From Bordetella genomosp. 2 (GTDB taxonomy: Bacteria; Pseudomonadota; Gammaproteobacteria; Burkholderiales; Burkholderiaceae_B), in assembly GCF_002261345.1 (NCBI RefSeq), contig NZ_NEVT01000007.1:372001-436000 (forward strand): DNA of 64,000 nucleotides, read 5' to 3'. Of this stretch, positions 1 to 9,260 are shown in pieces. The notes under the pieces are model-generated. The model saw only the letters and a program-made list of their open reading frames with translations. It was not told where the DNA came from and did not search any database. Position numbers and translations under genes: made by a program. Every line of letters starts with the position of its first letter. The first letter of the stretch is position 1.

Positions 1-708
1 CAGCCACGCGGCCTCGCGGCGCTCCAGCGCGTTGTTGAACGACACGGCCAGCTCGCGGATCTCCGGCGGCAGGCCGGCCACGTCCAGCCGCTCGCGCGGG
101 TTGCCGGGCGGCAGGCTGTTGGCCTGCTGGCCGAGGCGGCGCACCGGCGCCAGCCCGAGCTTGGCGATCCAGTAGCCCAGCACCGCCACCAGCAGAATGC
201 CCAGGGCCGAGGCGATGCCCATGACGCGCGTGAATTTTTCCTTGGTATCGATATAGGCGGTAGCGTCCAGCGCCACCACGAACTCGATCGGCGGGCGTTC
301 GCCGTAGGCGGGAATCGTGCGGCTCAGCACCGCCCATACCTTGGCCGGCTCGCGCACCTTGACGAACCCGAACGGGGTGTCGGGCATGCGCGAGCCTTCT
401 TTCAGCAGGAACGGCCCGCCGTAGGAGAACCGCTCGTCCGGCGAGCGGATCCAGTAGCGGATGCGCGCGCCCTCCTGGGCCATGCCGTCGAGCTTGCGGC
501 GCACCAGGTCCCATTCGCGGTCGGACCGGCGCGCCTCGATCACCGGATCCAGCAGCGTATGGTGGACCTCCAGTTCGCCGCGCACCTGCTCACGGACCGA
601 ATCGGACAAATAGCAGTAAAGGAAGAACGCCACGCCGGAAAACACCACGGCGGCGGTCGCGGCGAACATGGCCACCAGCCGCCAGGCGATGGGCAGGCCG
701 CGGCTCAT
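1..708 (-). CDS. Heavy-metal-type sensor histidine kinase, N-terminal part (cut by window edge)
   Basis: The 236 visible residues form the sensor half of a membrane histidine kinase. A first membrane helix lies at about residues 8-33, then a periplasmic region of about 125 residues, a second helix at about 162-182, and a HAMP-like segment beginning LAPVRRLGQQ. The catalytic His and ATPase domains lie outside the window. The layout resembles the CusS/CopS/IrlS family of metal-responsive kinases. The start codon overlaps the stop of the response regulator gene by 4 bases (ATGA), so the pair is translationally coupled. The ligand cannot be read from the sequence; copper or another metal is only a family-based guess. 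Confidence 0.85.
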   Translation of the reverse strand, partial: MSRGLPIAWRLVAMFAATAAVVFSGVAFFLYCYLSDSVREQVRGELEVHHTLLDPVIEARRSDREWDLVRRKLDGMAQEGARIRYWIRSPDERFSYGGPFLLKEGSRMPDTPFGFVKVREPAKVWAVLSRTIPAYGERPPIEFVVALDATAYIDTKEKFTRVMGIASALGILLVAVLGYWIAKLGLAPVRRLGQQANSLPPGNPRERLDVAGLPPEIRELAVSFNNALERREAAWL

Positions 709-1403
709 GCGGCAGGGGCGACGTGGTCGGCACGCCGGTCTTCGAGCACATAGCCCATGCCGCGCACGGTATGCAGCAGCTTGCGGGAATACGGCGCGTC
801 CACCTTGGCGCGCAGGCGCTTGACCGCGACTTCGACCACGTTGATGTCGCTGTCGAAGTTCATGTCCCAGATCTGCTCGGCGATCATCAGCTTGGACAGC
901 ACCTCGCCCTGGTGGCGCGCCAGCAGGCTCAGCAAGGCGAACTCCTTGGCGGTCAGGTCGAGGCGCTGGCCGGCGCGCACCACCTTGCGGGCCAGGAAAT
1001 CGATGCTCAGGTCGTCGATCTGCAGGGCGGTCGGCTCCTTGCCTTCCGAGGACCGGCGCGTCAGCGCCTGCAGGCGCGCCACCAGCTCGATGAACGAGAA
1101 TGGCTTGGGCAGGTAGTCGTCGGCTCCCTTGCGCAGGCCGGTCACCCGGTCGTCCACCGCGCCGCGCGCCGACAGCATGATGACCGGCGTGGCCTTGCGG
1201 CGGCGCAGCTGCGCCAGCACACCGTAGCCGTCCAGCCCGGGCAGCATCAGGTCCAGCACGATGGCGTCGTAGTCGAACTCCAGGGCCAGGTGCAGGCCGT
1301 CGGTGCCCGTGTCCGCGACGTCGACGGTATAACCCTGCTCCGTCAAGCCGCGCAGAATGTAGGAAGACGTCTTGTCTTCGTCTTCGATGACCAGTACACG
1401 CAT
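705..1403 (-). CDS. OmpR/PhoB-family response regulator, CusR/CopR-like
   Basis: A 232-residue two-domain response regulator. The receiver domain occupies residues 1-115, with the acidic pocket in VIEDED, the phospho-acceptor Asp51 in VLDLMLPG and the conserved Lys100 in YLPKPF. A winged-helix DNA-binding domain fills about 130-225. I start at MRVLVIEDE, the normal family N-terminus, rather than at an in-frame ATG 13 codons upstream. It is followed by its cognate kinase with a 4-base overlap. Similarity is to the heavy-metal regulator branch (CusR, CopR, IrlR). Direct repeats upstream at 1477-1495 could be an autoregulatory site. Confidence 0.92.
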   Translation of the reverse strand: MRVLVIEDEDKTSSYILRGLTEQGYTVDVADTGTDGLHLALEFDYDAIVLDLMLPGLDGYGVLAQLRRRKATPVIMLSARGAVDDRVTGLRKGADDYLPKPFSFIELVARLQALTRRSSEGKEPTALQIDDLSIDFLARKVVRAGQRLDLTAKEFALLSLLARHQGEVLSKLMIAEQIWDMNFDSDINVVEVAVKRLRAKVDAPYSRKLLHTVRGMGYVLEDRRADHVAPAA

Positions 1404-1476
1404 GGCGCTCTCTTGCGCAAGAATGAGTGGCTCGGGATGCAACGCGAGGCCAGTCTACGCCGCCGTATCGGTCGAA

Positions 1477-1495
1477 GCGCTGACCGTGCGCTGAC
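1477..1495. promoter_or_regulatory. Putative response-regulator binding repeats
   Basis: Two perfect copies of GCGCTGAC at 1477-1484 and 1488-1495 start 11 bases apart, one helical turn. The second is followed by GTCAG at 1502-1506, making CTGAC-N6-GTCAG. Tandem half-sites at this spacing upstream of an OmpR-family regulator gene are typical of autoregulation. They lie about 75-90 bases before the regulator start. Binding is inferred. Confidence 0.45.
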
Positions 1496-1508
1496 ATTTT
1501 CGTCAGGA

Positions 1509-1538
1509 AACCGGCGCGGCGCGCTCCTCGCGCCGGTT
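1509..1538 (-). terminator. Hairpin after the lyase-like gene, possible terminator
   Basis: AACCGGCGCG and CGCGCCGGTT form perfect 10-base arms around a 10-base loop, about 75 bases downstream of the stop of the leftward lyase-like gene. The run of T after the stem is short, so termination is possible but not certain. Confidence 0.35.
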
Positions 1539-1613
1539 CATTCTACGCAACGCACATGAAGCCCGCAGGCGCGCAGCGGCGCGGGCCGCGAGGCCGGCGC
1601 CGCCGCGGCAAGG

Positions 1614-3170
1614 TCACTCGGCCGGCCTGGCGGCGCCGGCCAGCTTGGCGAAGTCGCCATCCAGCCGCGCCAGCGCGGCGTCGATGTGCTTGCGCCGCGC
1701 CTGGACCCACGCGTCCTGCTCGGTCAGCCTGGCGCGCGCCTGGGCCAGCATGCGCTCCATCTCGGTCGGCTGCGGGCCGCCGGCGGTGGCGCGGTTGTTC
1801 ACGATGGCCACCGGGTCCAGGGTGGCGCGGAACTCCGCCTCGTCCATCGGCAGCACTTGCTGATACTGGGTGCCCTTGACGGTCTCGGCGTAGATGCGCT
1901 GCGCCTCGGCATAGGGAAAATCGAGCGGCTTGATGCCCTGGGCACGCGCATGGCTGACCACTTCGGAAGCGAAGTGATGGCCCTCGCGGAACGGCAGCCG
2001 GTACTTGCGCATCAGCACGTCGGCCAGCTCCTGCGATGCGGTCCAGTCGCTGTTGAGCTCCTCCAGCGCCCGCTCGGGGCTGATCACCAGCGCCTTCAGC
2101 ACGCGGTCCCACTTGGCCAGCACCGTAATCGCGCTGTCGACCATGGCCGAATTCTGCTCCACGTCCTTCGGGTCGCTCATGCCCGGCGTGATGTTGTGGG
2201 TCTGGATCACCGGCCCCAGCGCCAGGGTGATGGCGGTCGACGCGTCGCTGCGGGTCGAATTGAGCAGGCCGGGGTTGCGCTTTTGCGGCATGGCGCTCGA
2301 CACATAGGTATTGCCGCCGCCCTCCTGCAGCAGGATCCACGGACGCGGCTGCGCGTACTGCGTCATCAGGTCCTCGATGAAATTGCCGGCGTGCAGCGCA
2401 ATGCCGGTGACGATGGCGCCGACTTCCACCGGCTGGTCCATGGAGGAAATCTGCGAAGCGTCGTAGGCGTTCTCGACCAGGCCGGCAAAGCCCAGGTAAT
2501 CCGCCATGCGCTGGCGGTCGAGCGGCCAGCTGGTGCCGTTCAGCACCGTGGTGCCCATGGGCGAGCGGTCGATACGGGCGCAGGCCTCGCGGATGCGCTG
2601 GGCGTCGCGCTCCAGCCCGGCGGCGTGGCCCAGCAAATAGTGGCCGTAGCTATTCGGCTGCGCCGCCACGCCGTTGGTGTAGTTGGGCACCACGGTGCCG
2701 GCGTGCCGCGCGGCCAGCTCCACCAGCGTGACCGAGGTGGCGTTCAGGCGATCCGCCAGTTGCAGCAGCTTGTCGCGCAGGATGGCGGCGCGATAAGTGG
2801 CGTGCATGTCCTGGCTGGAACGGCCGGCGTGCAGCAGGGTCACGTCCATGCCGCCGGCCTTGATCAGCAGCGGCTCGAAAGTGATGACCGTGGCGGGACG
2901 CTTGGCGCCGGGCTGGTTGCCGTCCCGGATCACTTGCGCCACCGCGGCCGCCAGGCGCGGCGCCATGGCCCGGTCCAGCAGGCCTTGCTCGGCGTTGATG
3001 ACGGCCGTGGCCTTGTTGATCTCGCCCAGCCAGAAAAATTCGTCGCGCGGCGGCGCCTCGACGGCCTGCCGCCCGGCCAGCGCGGCCGCCTTGCCGGACT
3101 GCGCGTAAGCCGGGGTGCCGCCCAGCGCAAGCGCGACGGCCAGGCACACGGGGGTAAGGATAGGTCTCAT
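1614..3170 (-). CDS. Exported argininosuccinate lyase/fumarase superfamily protein
   Basis: A 518-residue protein with a clear signal peptide (cleavage after AYA, about residue 23), placing it in the periplasm. The rest matches the fumarase/argininosuccinate lyase superfamily: HAGRSSQDMH at 114-123 corresponds to the lyase TGRSRNDQ motif, NYTNGVAAQP at about 163-172 to GYTHLQRAQP, and SSAMPQKRNP at 291-300 to the signature loop GSSxMPxKxNP with its catalytic Ser. The His of GYTH is Asn here. Known lyases of this family are cytoplasmic, so export is unusual. An AGAGGAG ribosome site precedes the start. The substrate is unknown; true argininosuccinate lyase activity is doubtful. Confidence 0.8.
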   Translation of the reverse strand: MRPILTPVCLAVALALGGTPAYAQSGKAAALAGRQAVEAPPRDEFFWLGEINKATAVINAEQGLLDRAMAPRLAAAVAQVIRDGNQPGAKRPATVITFEPLLIKAGGMDVTLLHAGRSSQDMHATYRAAILRDKLLQLADRLNATSVTLVELAARHAGTVVPNYTNGVAAQPNSYGHYLLGHAAGLERDAQRIREACARIDRSPMGTTVLNGTSWPLDRQRMADYLGFAGLVENAYDASQISSMDQPVEVGAIVTGIALHAGNFIEDLMTQYAQPRPWILLQEGGGNTYVSSAMPQKRNPGLLNSTRSDASTAITLALGPVIQTHNITPGMSDPKDVEQNSAMVDSAITVLAKWDRVLKALVISPERALEELNSDWTASQELADVLMRKYRLPFREGHHFASEVVSHARAQGIKPLDFPYAEAQRIYAETVKGTQYQQVLPMDEAEFRATLDPVAIVNNRATAGGPQPTEMERMLAQARARLTEQDAWVQARRKHIDAALARLDGDFAKLAGAARPAE

Positions 3171-3300
3171 GGTCTCCTCTTCTTCCTTTTGGACGGTCTG
3201 GCGATTTTATCGGCGCCCGGCTGCCCTGGCGTCCTGCGTCTTGATGCCAAATTAGAAATGTTATAACGTTCTACGTTTTGCAAGAAAGCCGCCGGCACCG

Positions 3301-5313
3301 ATGCGCCCCATGAAAGCCAGACCCCACGACAACTCCATCCGGCGGGATGTCGCTGCAAGCTGCCTGATGGCGCTCACGGCATTGAGCGGCCCGGCCTGGG
3401 CCGAAGAACCGGAAGCGCAGCGGCGCGCCCGCGCGACACCCGCGCCGCAGCATGCCGGCACCCTGCCGGCAGTGGTCGTGACCGCCACCGCCGCCGAACG
3501 CGAGGCCGCCGATGCCCCGGCCAGCGTCACCGTAATCGACGGGGCGGCGCTGCGCCGCCAGCCGGTGCTGGACCTGGCCGATGCCGTGCGCGACACGGTG
3601 GGCGTCGGCCTGGAGGACGCCGGCCTGGGCCGGCGCGGCATCTCGATCCGCGGCATGAGCGCCGCGCACACCCTCATGCTGGTCGACGGGCAGCGGGTCA
3701 ATGCGTCCGCATCCGCCATCGCTCATTCCGACTTCGAGCTGGGCTGGGTGCCCACCGAGGCCATCGAGCGCGTGGAAGTGGTGCGCGGCCCCATGTCCTC
3801 GCTCTATGGATCGGAGGCGCTGGGCGGCGTGGTCAACGTGATCACGCGCAAGGCCACCGATGAATGGCAAGGGTCGTTCAGCGGCTACGCGCTGGTCAAC
3901 GACCACGGCCTGGACGGCAACCAGTACAAGAGCGGCTTCTATATCGGCGGGCCGATCGTGCCGGGCCGCCTGGGGCTGAACGCCTGGGGCGAGTTCAACC
4001 GGCGCGCGCCGCTGCGCGACGCCGGCAATACCGCGCTGACGGCGCTCGACGAACGGCGCGCCACCACCGGCCACGTCGGCCTGACCTGGACGCCCGATGC
4101 GCGCCAGCGCATCGACCTGTCGGTGGACGCGGGCAATGAAGACCTGCAAGGCTACCGCGACAACAGCGACGCCACCCTCTATGAAGCGGAGAACGAAGTG
4201 CGGCGCCGCCGCTATGCCATCTCGCACAGCGGCGACTGGCAGTGGGGCCAGAGCCAGGTGCGGCTCTACCGGGCCACGCTGGACCGCCACGCGCGCCGCA
4301 GCGACGGCGGCGACGCGACCGGCCCCAACCGCTTCACCGACACCGTGCTGGACGGCCGCGTGGGCTTCGCCGCGGGCCGGGCGCACCGGCTCACGCTGGG
4401 CGCCGAGACCCGCCGCGAAACGCTCGAAGATCCCACCGTCAACCAGGCCGGCAAGCAATCGCTGACGCATTACGCGCTGTTCGCGCAGGACGAGATCCGG
4501 CTGGGCGAGCAATGGGAACTGGTGCTGGGCAGCCGCTTCGACCGCCACGAGGAATTCGGCTGGCAGACCAGCCCGCGCGCCTATCTGCTGTTCCACCCCA
4601 CGCAGGCGCTGACCTTCAAGGCGGGCGCGGGCCGCGGTTTCAAGGCGCCGACGCTCAAGCAGCTGTCGCCCGAGTACGAGTCGCGCGCCGCCATGGGCGG
4701 GCGCGGCATCATCCGCGGCAATCCGGACCTGCGGCCCGAGACCAACCAGTCCTATGAGCTGGGCGTGGAATACCAACAGCGCGGCTGGTCGGCCGGCGCC
4801 ACGCTGTTCCACAACGATGTCCGCAACCTGATCGAGACGGTGCGGCAACCGACCTGCTACGAGCCCCGCCGAGTCTGCCTGGAGTACGAGAACGTCGCCC
4901 GCGCGCGCCTCAAGGGCATGGAGCTGACGGCCGGCGCGAACCTGCTGCCCGATTGGCGCGTGGATGCCAACTACACCTACCTGGATGCCCGCGACCGCTC
5001 GACCGGCGAGCGCCTGCCGGATCGCTCGCGCCACCGCGCCAATGCCACGCTGACCTGGGCGGCGCTGCAGCAGTTGAGCACCCGCCTGCGGGTCGAGTAC
5101 ATCGGCTCGCAGTACCGTTCCGCCACCGAGAGCGAGCGCCCCGGCTACACCCTGCTGCACTGGTACGTCGATTACGACGTCAACAGCAACCTCAGCCTGC
5201 ATGCCGGCATCGAGAACCTGACCGACAAGCGGCTGGCCAACGACGATGCCGATGTCTACGGCCGCGCCGACGAGGGGCGCCGCTACTTCGCCGGGCTGAC
5301 CGCGAGGTTCTGA
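3301..5313 (+). CDS. TonB-dependent outer-membrane receptor
   Basis: A 670-residue TonB-dependent receptor. A signal peptide ends at about residue 34 (PAWA), a TonB box-like AVVVTATA follows at about 57-64, then the plug domain with RGPMSSLYGSEALGGVVNVITR, then a 22-strand-type barrel ending in the expected aromatic residue (LTARF). The barrel carries FKAPT and NPDLRPE motifs, most like the CirA/FepA catecholate receptors; no His lies between the two motifs, as would be expected in classical haem receptors. Its stop overlaps the start of the CobN-like gene (TGATG), so the cargo is probably what that enzyme handles: a tetrapyrrole such as haem or a cobalamin. A second ATG lies 9 bases in. Confidence 0.93.
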   Translation: MRPMKARPHDNSIRRDVAASCLMALTALSGPAWAEEPEAQRRARATPAPQHAGTLPAVVVTATAAEREAADAPASVTVIDGAALRRQPVLDLADAVRDTVGVGLEDAGLGRRGISIRGMSAAHTLMLVDGQRVNASASAIAHSDFELGWVPTEAIERVEVVRGPMSSLYGSEALGGVVNVITRKATDEWQGSFSGYALVNDHGLDGNQYKSGFYIGGPIVPGRLGLNAWGEFNRRAPLRDAGNTALTALDERRATTGHVGLTWTPDARQRIDLSVDAGNEDLQGYRDNSDATLYEAENEVRRRRYAISHSGDWQWGQSQVRLYRATLDRHARRSDGGDATGPNRFTDTVLDGRVGFAAGRAHRLTLGAETRRETLEDPTVNQAGKQSLTHYALFAQDEIRLGEQWELVLGSRFDRHEEFGWQTSPRAYLLFHPTQALTFKAGAGRGFKAPTLKQLSPEYESRAAMGGRGIIRGNPDLRPETNQSYELGVEYQQRGWSAGATLFHNDVRNLIETVRQPTCYEPRRVCLEYENVARARLKGMELTAGANLLPDWRVDANYTYLDARDRSTGERLPDRSRHRANATLTWAALQQLSTRLRVEYIGSQYRSATESERPGYTLLHWYVDYDVNSNLSLHAGIENLTDKRLANDDADVYGRADEGRRYFAGLTARF

Positions 5314-8300
5314 TGGCCGCCCTGCATCTTGTCCGTCTGTGGCGCCGCGGCGCGCCGGCGCTGCTGGCGGCCCTGCTCGGCCTGGCCGGCGCCGCGCAGG
5401 CGCGGCCGGTCGTGCAGGTGCTGCACAATGGCTTCGTCTCCGCCGAGAAATTCCAGCGCCTGGAGCGGCTTGCCGCCCGCGAGGGCGTGGCACTGGCGCA
5501 CACCGACGTCGAGCGCGCCACGCCCGCCGCGCTGCGCCAGGCCGTCGCCGGCGCGGCGCTGCTGGTGCTGGATACGCCCCGGCCGGGCGACCGCGCCATG
5601 GTGCAACAGCATCTGCGGCGGGTTCCCGGGCACGACGGGCCGCCATGGCTGGTCGTGGGCGGCGGCCGCCCCGCCTGGGAGCGGCTGCCGCCGCGCCCCG
5701 CCGCCACGCTGGCGGCACTGTATGCCGCCGGCGGCGCCGGCAATTTCGGCCGCTTCTTCGCGCTGGCCAGGACCGTGCAGCAAGGCGCCGAGCCGGCGCC
5801 GAGCCTGCTCGCCCCGCCCGCCGCGCTGCCGCCCAGCGGCTTCTACCACCCCGCCGCGCCGCGCCTGTTCGAGGACCTGGACACCTACCTGCAATGGCAT
5901 GCGGCCCGCGCGCAGGCCGCCCCGGCGGCGGCGCCGCCGCGCGGCCGCGTGGCCTTCCTGGTGCATCGCGGCGTAGTGGCCGACATGCTGACCGGCGAAG
6001 TCGACGAGCTGATCGCGCGCAGCGAAGCGGCGGGCCTGCAGCCGGTGGTGTTCTGGTTCGATGCCGCCGCGCCGGGAGGCCTGCCCGGCGTGCTGGGCGC
6101 GGGCCGCATCGACGCGCTGGTCAACCTCACCCACATGCAGGACGGCGCGGCGCGCAGCCGCGATTTCCTGGCGCTGGACGTGCCTGTCATCCAGACGCTG
6201 CGCTTTCGCGACGGCGAAGCCGCCGACTGGCCCGCCGCGCCGAGCGGCGTCGCCGCGCGCACCGCCGCGCTGTTCCTGGCCGGGCCCGAAGGCTGGGGCA
6301 TCAGCGATCCGCTGGTGCTGTCGGCCAGCACCGCCGGCCTGCACCACCTGCTGCCGGGCCAGGCCGACGCGCTGATCGCCAAACTGCAGCGGCTGGCGGC
6401 GCTGCGCCACACGCCGCCGCCCGACAAGAAACTGGCCCTGATGTTCTGGAACTACCCGGCCGGCGAAAAGAACCTGGGCGCCTCGCACCTGAACATCCCG
6501 CGCAGCATCGTATCCATGCAGGCCGCCCTGGCGGCCGCCGGCTACCAGGTGGGCGCGCCGGTCGCCGAACAGCAGGTGATCGAGCGGGCGCAGCGCATGC
6601 TCGGCGCGCTGTACGGCAGCGTGCCGCTGGACGCGCTGCTGGACGAGGGGCTGGCCGCGCGGTATCCGCTGGCCGACTACGAGCAATGGCTGGCCGGCCT
6701 GCCGCCGCGGCGCCAGGCCGAACTACGGCAGGCCGGCGACCCGGCGCGACACCGGGCCGTCCGCGAAATCGACGGCCGGCGGTATTTCGTCATCCCGCGC
6801 TGGCAGCTCGGGCGCCTGCTGATCATGCCGCAGATGCCGCGCGGCGCCGATGCGGCGGGCCACTACCACGACACCGCCAGCGCGCCCGACCATCTCTACA
6901 TGGCGGCCTATCTGTACCTGCAACAGCAGTACGCCGCCCACGCCCTGATCCACCTGGGCACTCATGGCACGCAGGAATGGCTGCCCGGCAAGGACCGCGG
7001 CCTGGCCGCCGACGACTACCCCTGGCTGGCGGCCGGCGCCATGCCGGTCTTCTATCCATACATCCAGGACAATGTCGGCGAGGCCATCCAGGCCAAGCGG
7101 CGCGGCCGCGCGGTGACCATCAGCCACCAGACGCCGCCGTTCGCCCCCGCGGGCCTCTACGACCAGCTGCGCGATCTGCACCAGTTGATCCATGAATACC
7201 AGCAACTCGACGACGGCATGGTGCGCGCGCGCGCCGGCGCGCAGATCCGCGCCATGGCGGTCGCCGCGCAGCTGCACCAGGACCTCGGCTGGACCGAGCC
7301 ACAAGCCGAGCAGGACTTCGACGGCTTCCTGCTGGCATTGCACGATCATCTGCACGAACTGGCGCGCACCGCCATGCCGCTCGGCCTGCATACTTTCGGC
7401 ATGCCGGCCGAGCCGGCGCACCGTGTCAGCACCATCATGCAGCAACTGGGCCCGGCCTTTTACCAGGCGCTGGGCGTCGAACAGGAAGAGCTGTACGCCG
7501 CCGACCCGGCCGCGCTGCGCGACAGCGCGCCGTATCGGGCAGTCTCGCAGATGCTGGACCCCGGCGCGGCGCAGGCGCTGCCGCCCGATTGGTCGGCATT
7601 CGCCGCGCGGGCGCGCGAGCTCGACCAGCGCCTGCAAGACACGCAGGAACATGAGGCCCTGCTGGCAGGCCTGGCGGGCCGCTTCGTGGCGCCCGGCGCC
7701 GGCGGCGACCCGGTCCGCAATCCGGAAGCGCGCAGCGGCCGCAACTTGTACGCGTTCGAAGCCGACAAGATTCCGGCCAGGGCAGCCTACGAATCGGCCG
7801 CGACCGCCTACGCGCAAGTCGTGCAGGCCTTCCGCGCGGAGCACGAAGGCGCCTGGCCGCGCAAGCTGGCCTTCAGCCTGTGGGCCTCGGAAGCGATCCG
7901 GCACCTGGGCGTGACCGAAGCGCAGATCCTGCACGCGCTCGGCCTGCGCCCGGTCTGGGATGCCGGCGGGCGCGTCACCGCGCTGGAGATCATTCCCGCC
8001 GCCGAACTGGGCCGGCCGCGCGTCGATGTGGTGGTGCAGGTGACCGGCGTCTACCGCGACCAGTTCGACAGTTTCATGCGCCTGCTCGACGACGCGCTGG
8101 CCAAGCTGGCGGAACTGGACGAGCCGGGCAATCCGCTCGCCGCGAACAACCAGCGCATCGCCGGCGCGCTGCGGCAGCAGGGCATGTCCGACGCGCAAGC
8201 CGCCGCGGCGGCCCGCTACCGCATCTTCGGCAACGCCCCGGGCCAATACGGCACCGGCGTGCCGGGCCTGGCGCTGCGCTCCACCGAATGGAACGACGAT

Positions 8301-9260
8301 GCCGAGCTGGCGCGGCAGTTCCTGGCCAGCAGCCGGCATGCATACGGACGCCACGACTGGGGCGCCGACCCGGCCGGCGCCAATTTGCTGGCCGAACAGT
8401 TGCGCGGCGCCCAGGCGGTGATCATGTCGCGCTCCTCCAACCTGCACGGCGTGCTGTCCACCGACCATCCGTTCGAATTCCTGGGCGGCCTGTCGGCGGC
8501 CATCCGGCATGTCGACGGCCGGGCGCCGCAGCTGCTGGTCTCGGACCTGCGCACCAGCCGGATCGCCACCACCGGGCTCGCCCGCTTCCTGGCCGACGAG
8601 CTGCGCACCCGCTATCTCAATCCGCAATGGATCGCCGCCATGCAGCAGGAGGGCTACGCGGGCACCCTGCAGGTGCTCAACGCCACCAACAACCTGTTCG
8701 GCTGGCAGGCGATGGATCCCTCCACCGTGCGTGACGACCAGTGGCAAGCGCTGTTCGACACCTACGTGGCCGACACCCGCGGCCTGGGCACGCGCGCCTG
8801 GTTCGAGGCGCACAATCCCACCGCCCAGGCGCAAGTACTGGAGCGCATGGCCGAAGCCATCCGCAAGGGTTACTGGGACGCGCCGGCGGCTACCCGGCAG
8901 GCCCTGGCGCAGCGCTGGCAGGAACTCGCGCAACAATTCGGGGTGGACAGCGGCGCGGCGCTCACGCGGCAATACATCGCCGACATGGCGCAGGGCTTCG
9001 GCCTGGCTCAGGCGCCCGCCGCCGACGCTGGCGCGGCCGGCGCGCACACGCCGCCGGATCCCGCCACCCCGCCGGCCGCCGAGCCGGTGCAGGGCCAGGT
9101 GCTGGAGCCCGTCGACGCCGCCCGGCCGCGCGACGACCCGGCGCTGCCCTGGCTGCTGGCGCTCATGCTGCTGCTGTTCTGCGGCGGGGCCTTGCGGCAG
9201 GCCATGCGCTACCGCTCGCCACCCCGCTCGACCACCACATATGGAACCGTCCGCCGATGA
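5313..9260 (+). CDS. Secreted, membrane-anchored CobN-like chelatase
   Basis: A 1315-residue CobN/magnesium-chelatase H-type protein. Unlike cytoplasmic CobN of cobalamin synthesis it begins with a signal peptide (basic WRR, hydrophobic ALLAALLGLAGAAQA, predicted cut near residue 29) and ends with one membrane helix (PWLLALMLLLFCGGAL) plus a basic tail. The body would therefore sit in the periplasm. The start is fixed by the TGATG overlap with the receptor gene. No CobS, CobT or other AAA+ partner is nearby; instead ExbB-like and DUF2149 genes follow with overlaps. The gene set resembles the hmuRSTUV haem operons of Bacteroidetes, where the CobN-like HmuS is linked to metal removal from haem. 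Substrate here is inference. Confidence 0.88.
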   Translation: MAALHLVRLWRRGAPALLAALLGLAGAAQARPVVQVLHNGFVSAEKFQRLERLAAREGVALAHTDVERATPAALRQAVAGAALLVLDTPRPGDRAMVQQHLRRVPGHDGPPWLVVGGGRPAWERLPPRPAATLAALYAAGGAGNFGRFFALARTVQQGAEPAPSLLAPPAALPPSGFYHPAAPRLFEDLDTYLQWHAARAQAAPAAAPPRGRVAFLVHRGVVADMLTGEVDELIARSEAAGLQPVVFWFDAAAPGGLPGVLGAGRIDALVNLTHMQDGAARSRDFLALDVPVIQTLRFRDGEAADWPAAPSGVAARTAALFLAGPEGWGISDPLVLSASTAGLHHLLPGQADALIAKLQRLAALRHTPPPDKKLALMFWNYPAGEKNLGASHLNIPRSIVSMQAALAAAGYQVGAPVAEQQVIERAQRMLGALYGSVPLDALLDEGLAARYPLADYEQWLAGLPPRRQAELRQAGDPARHRAVREIDGRRYFVIPRWQLGRLLIMPQMPRGADAAGHYHDTASAPDHLYMAAYLYLQQQYAAHALIHLGTHGTQEWLPGKDRGLAADDYPWLAAGAMPVFYPYIQDNVGEAIQAKRRGRAVTISHQTPPFAPAGLYDQLRDLHQLIHEYQQLDDGMVRARAGAQIRAMAVAAQLHQDLGWTEPQAEQDFDGFLLALHDHLHELARTAMPLGLHTFGMPAEPAHRVSTIMQQLGPAFYQALGVEQEELYAADPAALRDSAPYRAVSQMLDPGAAQALPPDWSAFAARARELDQRLQDTQEHEALLAGLAGRFVAPGAGGDPVRNPEARSGRNLYAFEADKIPARAAYESAATAYAQVVQAFRAEHEGAWPRKLAFSLWASEAIRHLGVTEAQILHALGLRPVWDAGGRVTALEIIPAAELGRPRVDVVVQVTGVYRDQFDSFMRLLDDALAKLAELDEPGNPLAANNQRIAGALRQQGMSDAQAAAAARYRIFGNAPGQYGTGVPGLALRSTEWNDDAELARQFLASSRHAYGRHDWGADPAGANLLAEQLRGAQAVIMSRSSNLHGVLSTDHPFEFLGGLSAAIRHVDGRAPQLLVSDLRTSRIATTGLARFLADELRTRYLNPQWIAAMQQEGYAGTLQVLNATNNLFGWQAMDPSTVRDDQWQALFDTYVADTRGLGTRAWFEAHNPTAQAQVLERMAEAIRKGYWDAPAATRQALAQRWQELAQQFGVDSGAALTRQYIADMAQGFGLAQAPAADAGAAGAHTPPDPATPPAAEPVQGQVLEPVDAARPRDDPALPWLLALMLLLFCGGALRQAMRYRSPPRSTTTYGTVRR

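Noticed and set aside
1686..3266. 526-codon open frame on the + strand opposite the lyase-like gene
   Set aside because: Low-complexity His/Arg/Ala-rich translation with no recognisable domain, and the lyase motifs are clear on the minus strand.
3171..3300. Cobalamin riboswitch before the receptor gene
   Set aside because: The gap is only 130 bases, with no B12 box or long conserved fold; only an AT-rich stretch with GTTATAAC is visible.
3271..5718. 815-codon open frame antisense to the receptor gene
   Set aside because: It lies across the receptor and chelatase genes on the other strand; its residues are Ala/Arg/Gly-rich with no domain, as expected of antisense frames in GC-rich DNA.
6723..9047. 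774-codon open frame antisense to the CobN-like gene
   Set aside because: Low-complexity Arg/Gly-rich sequence, no start signal, and the sense strand has a recognised protein.
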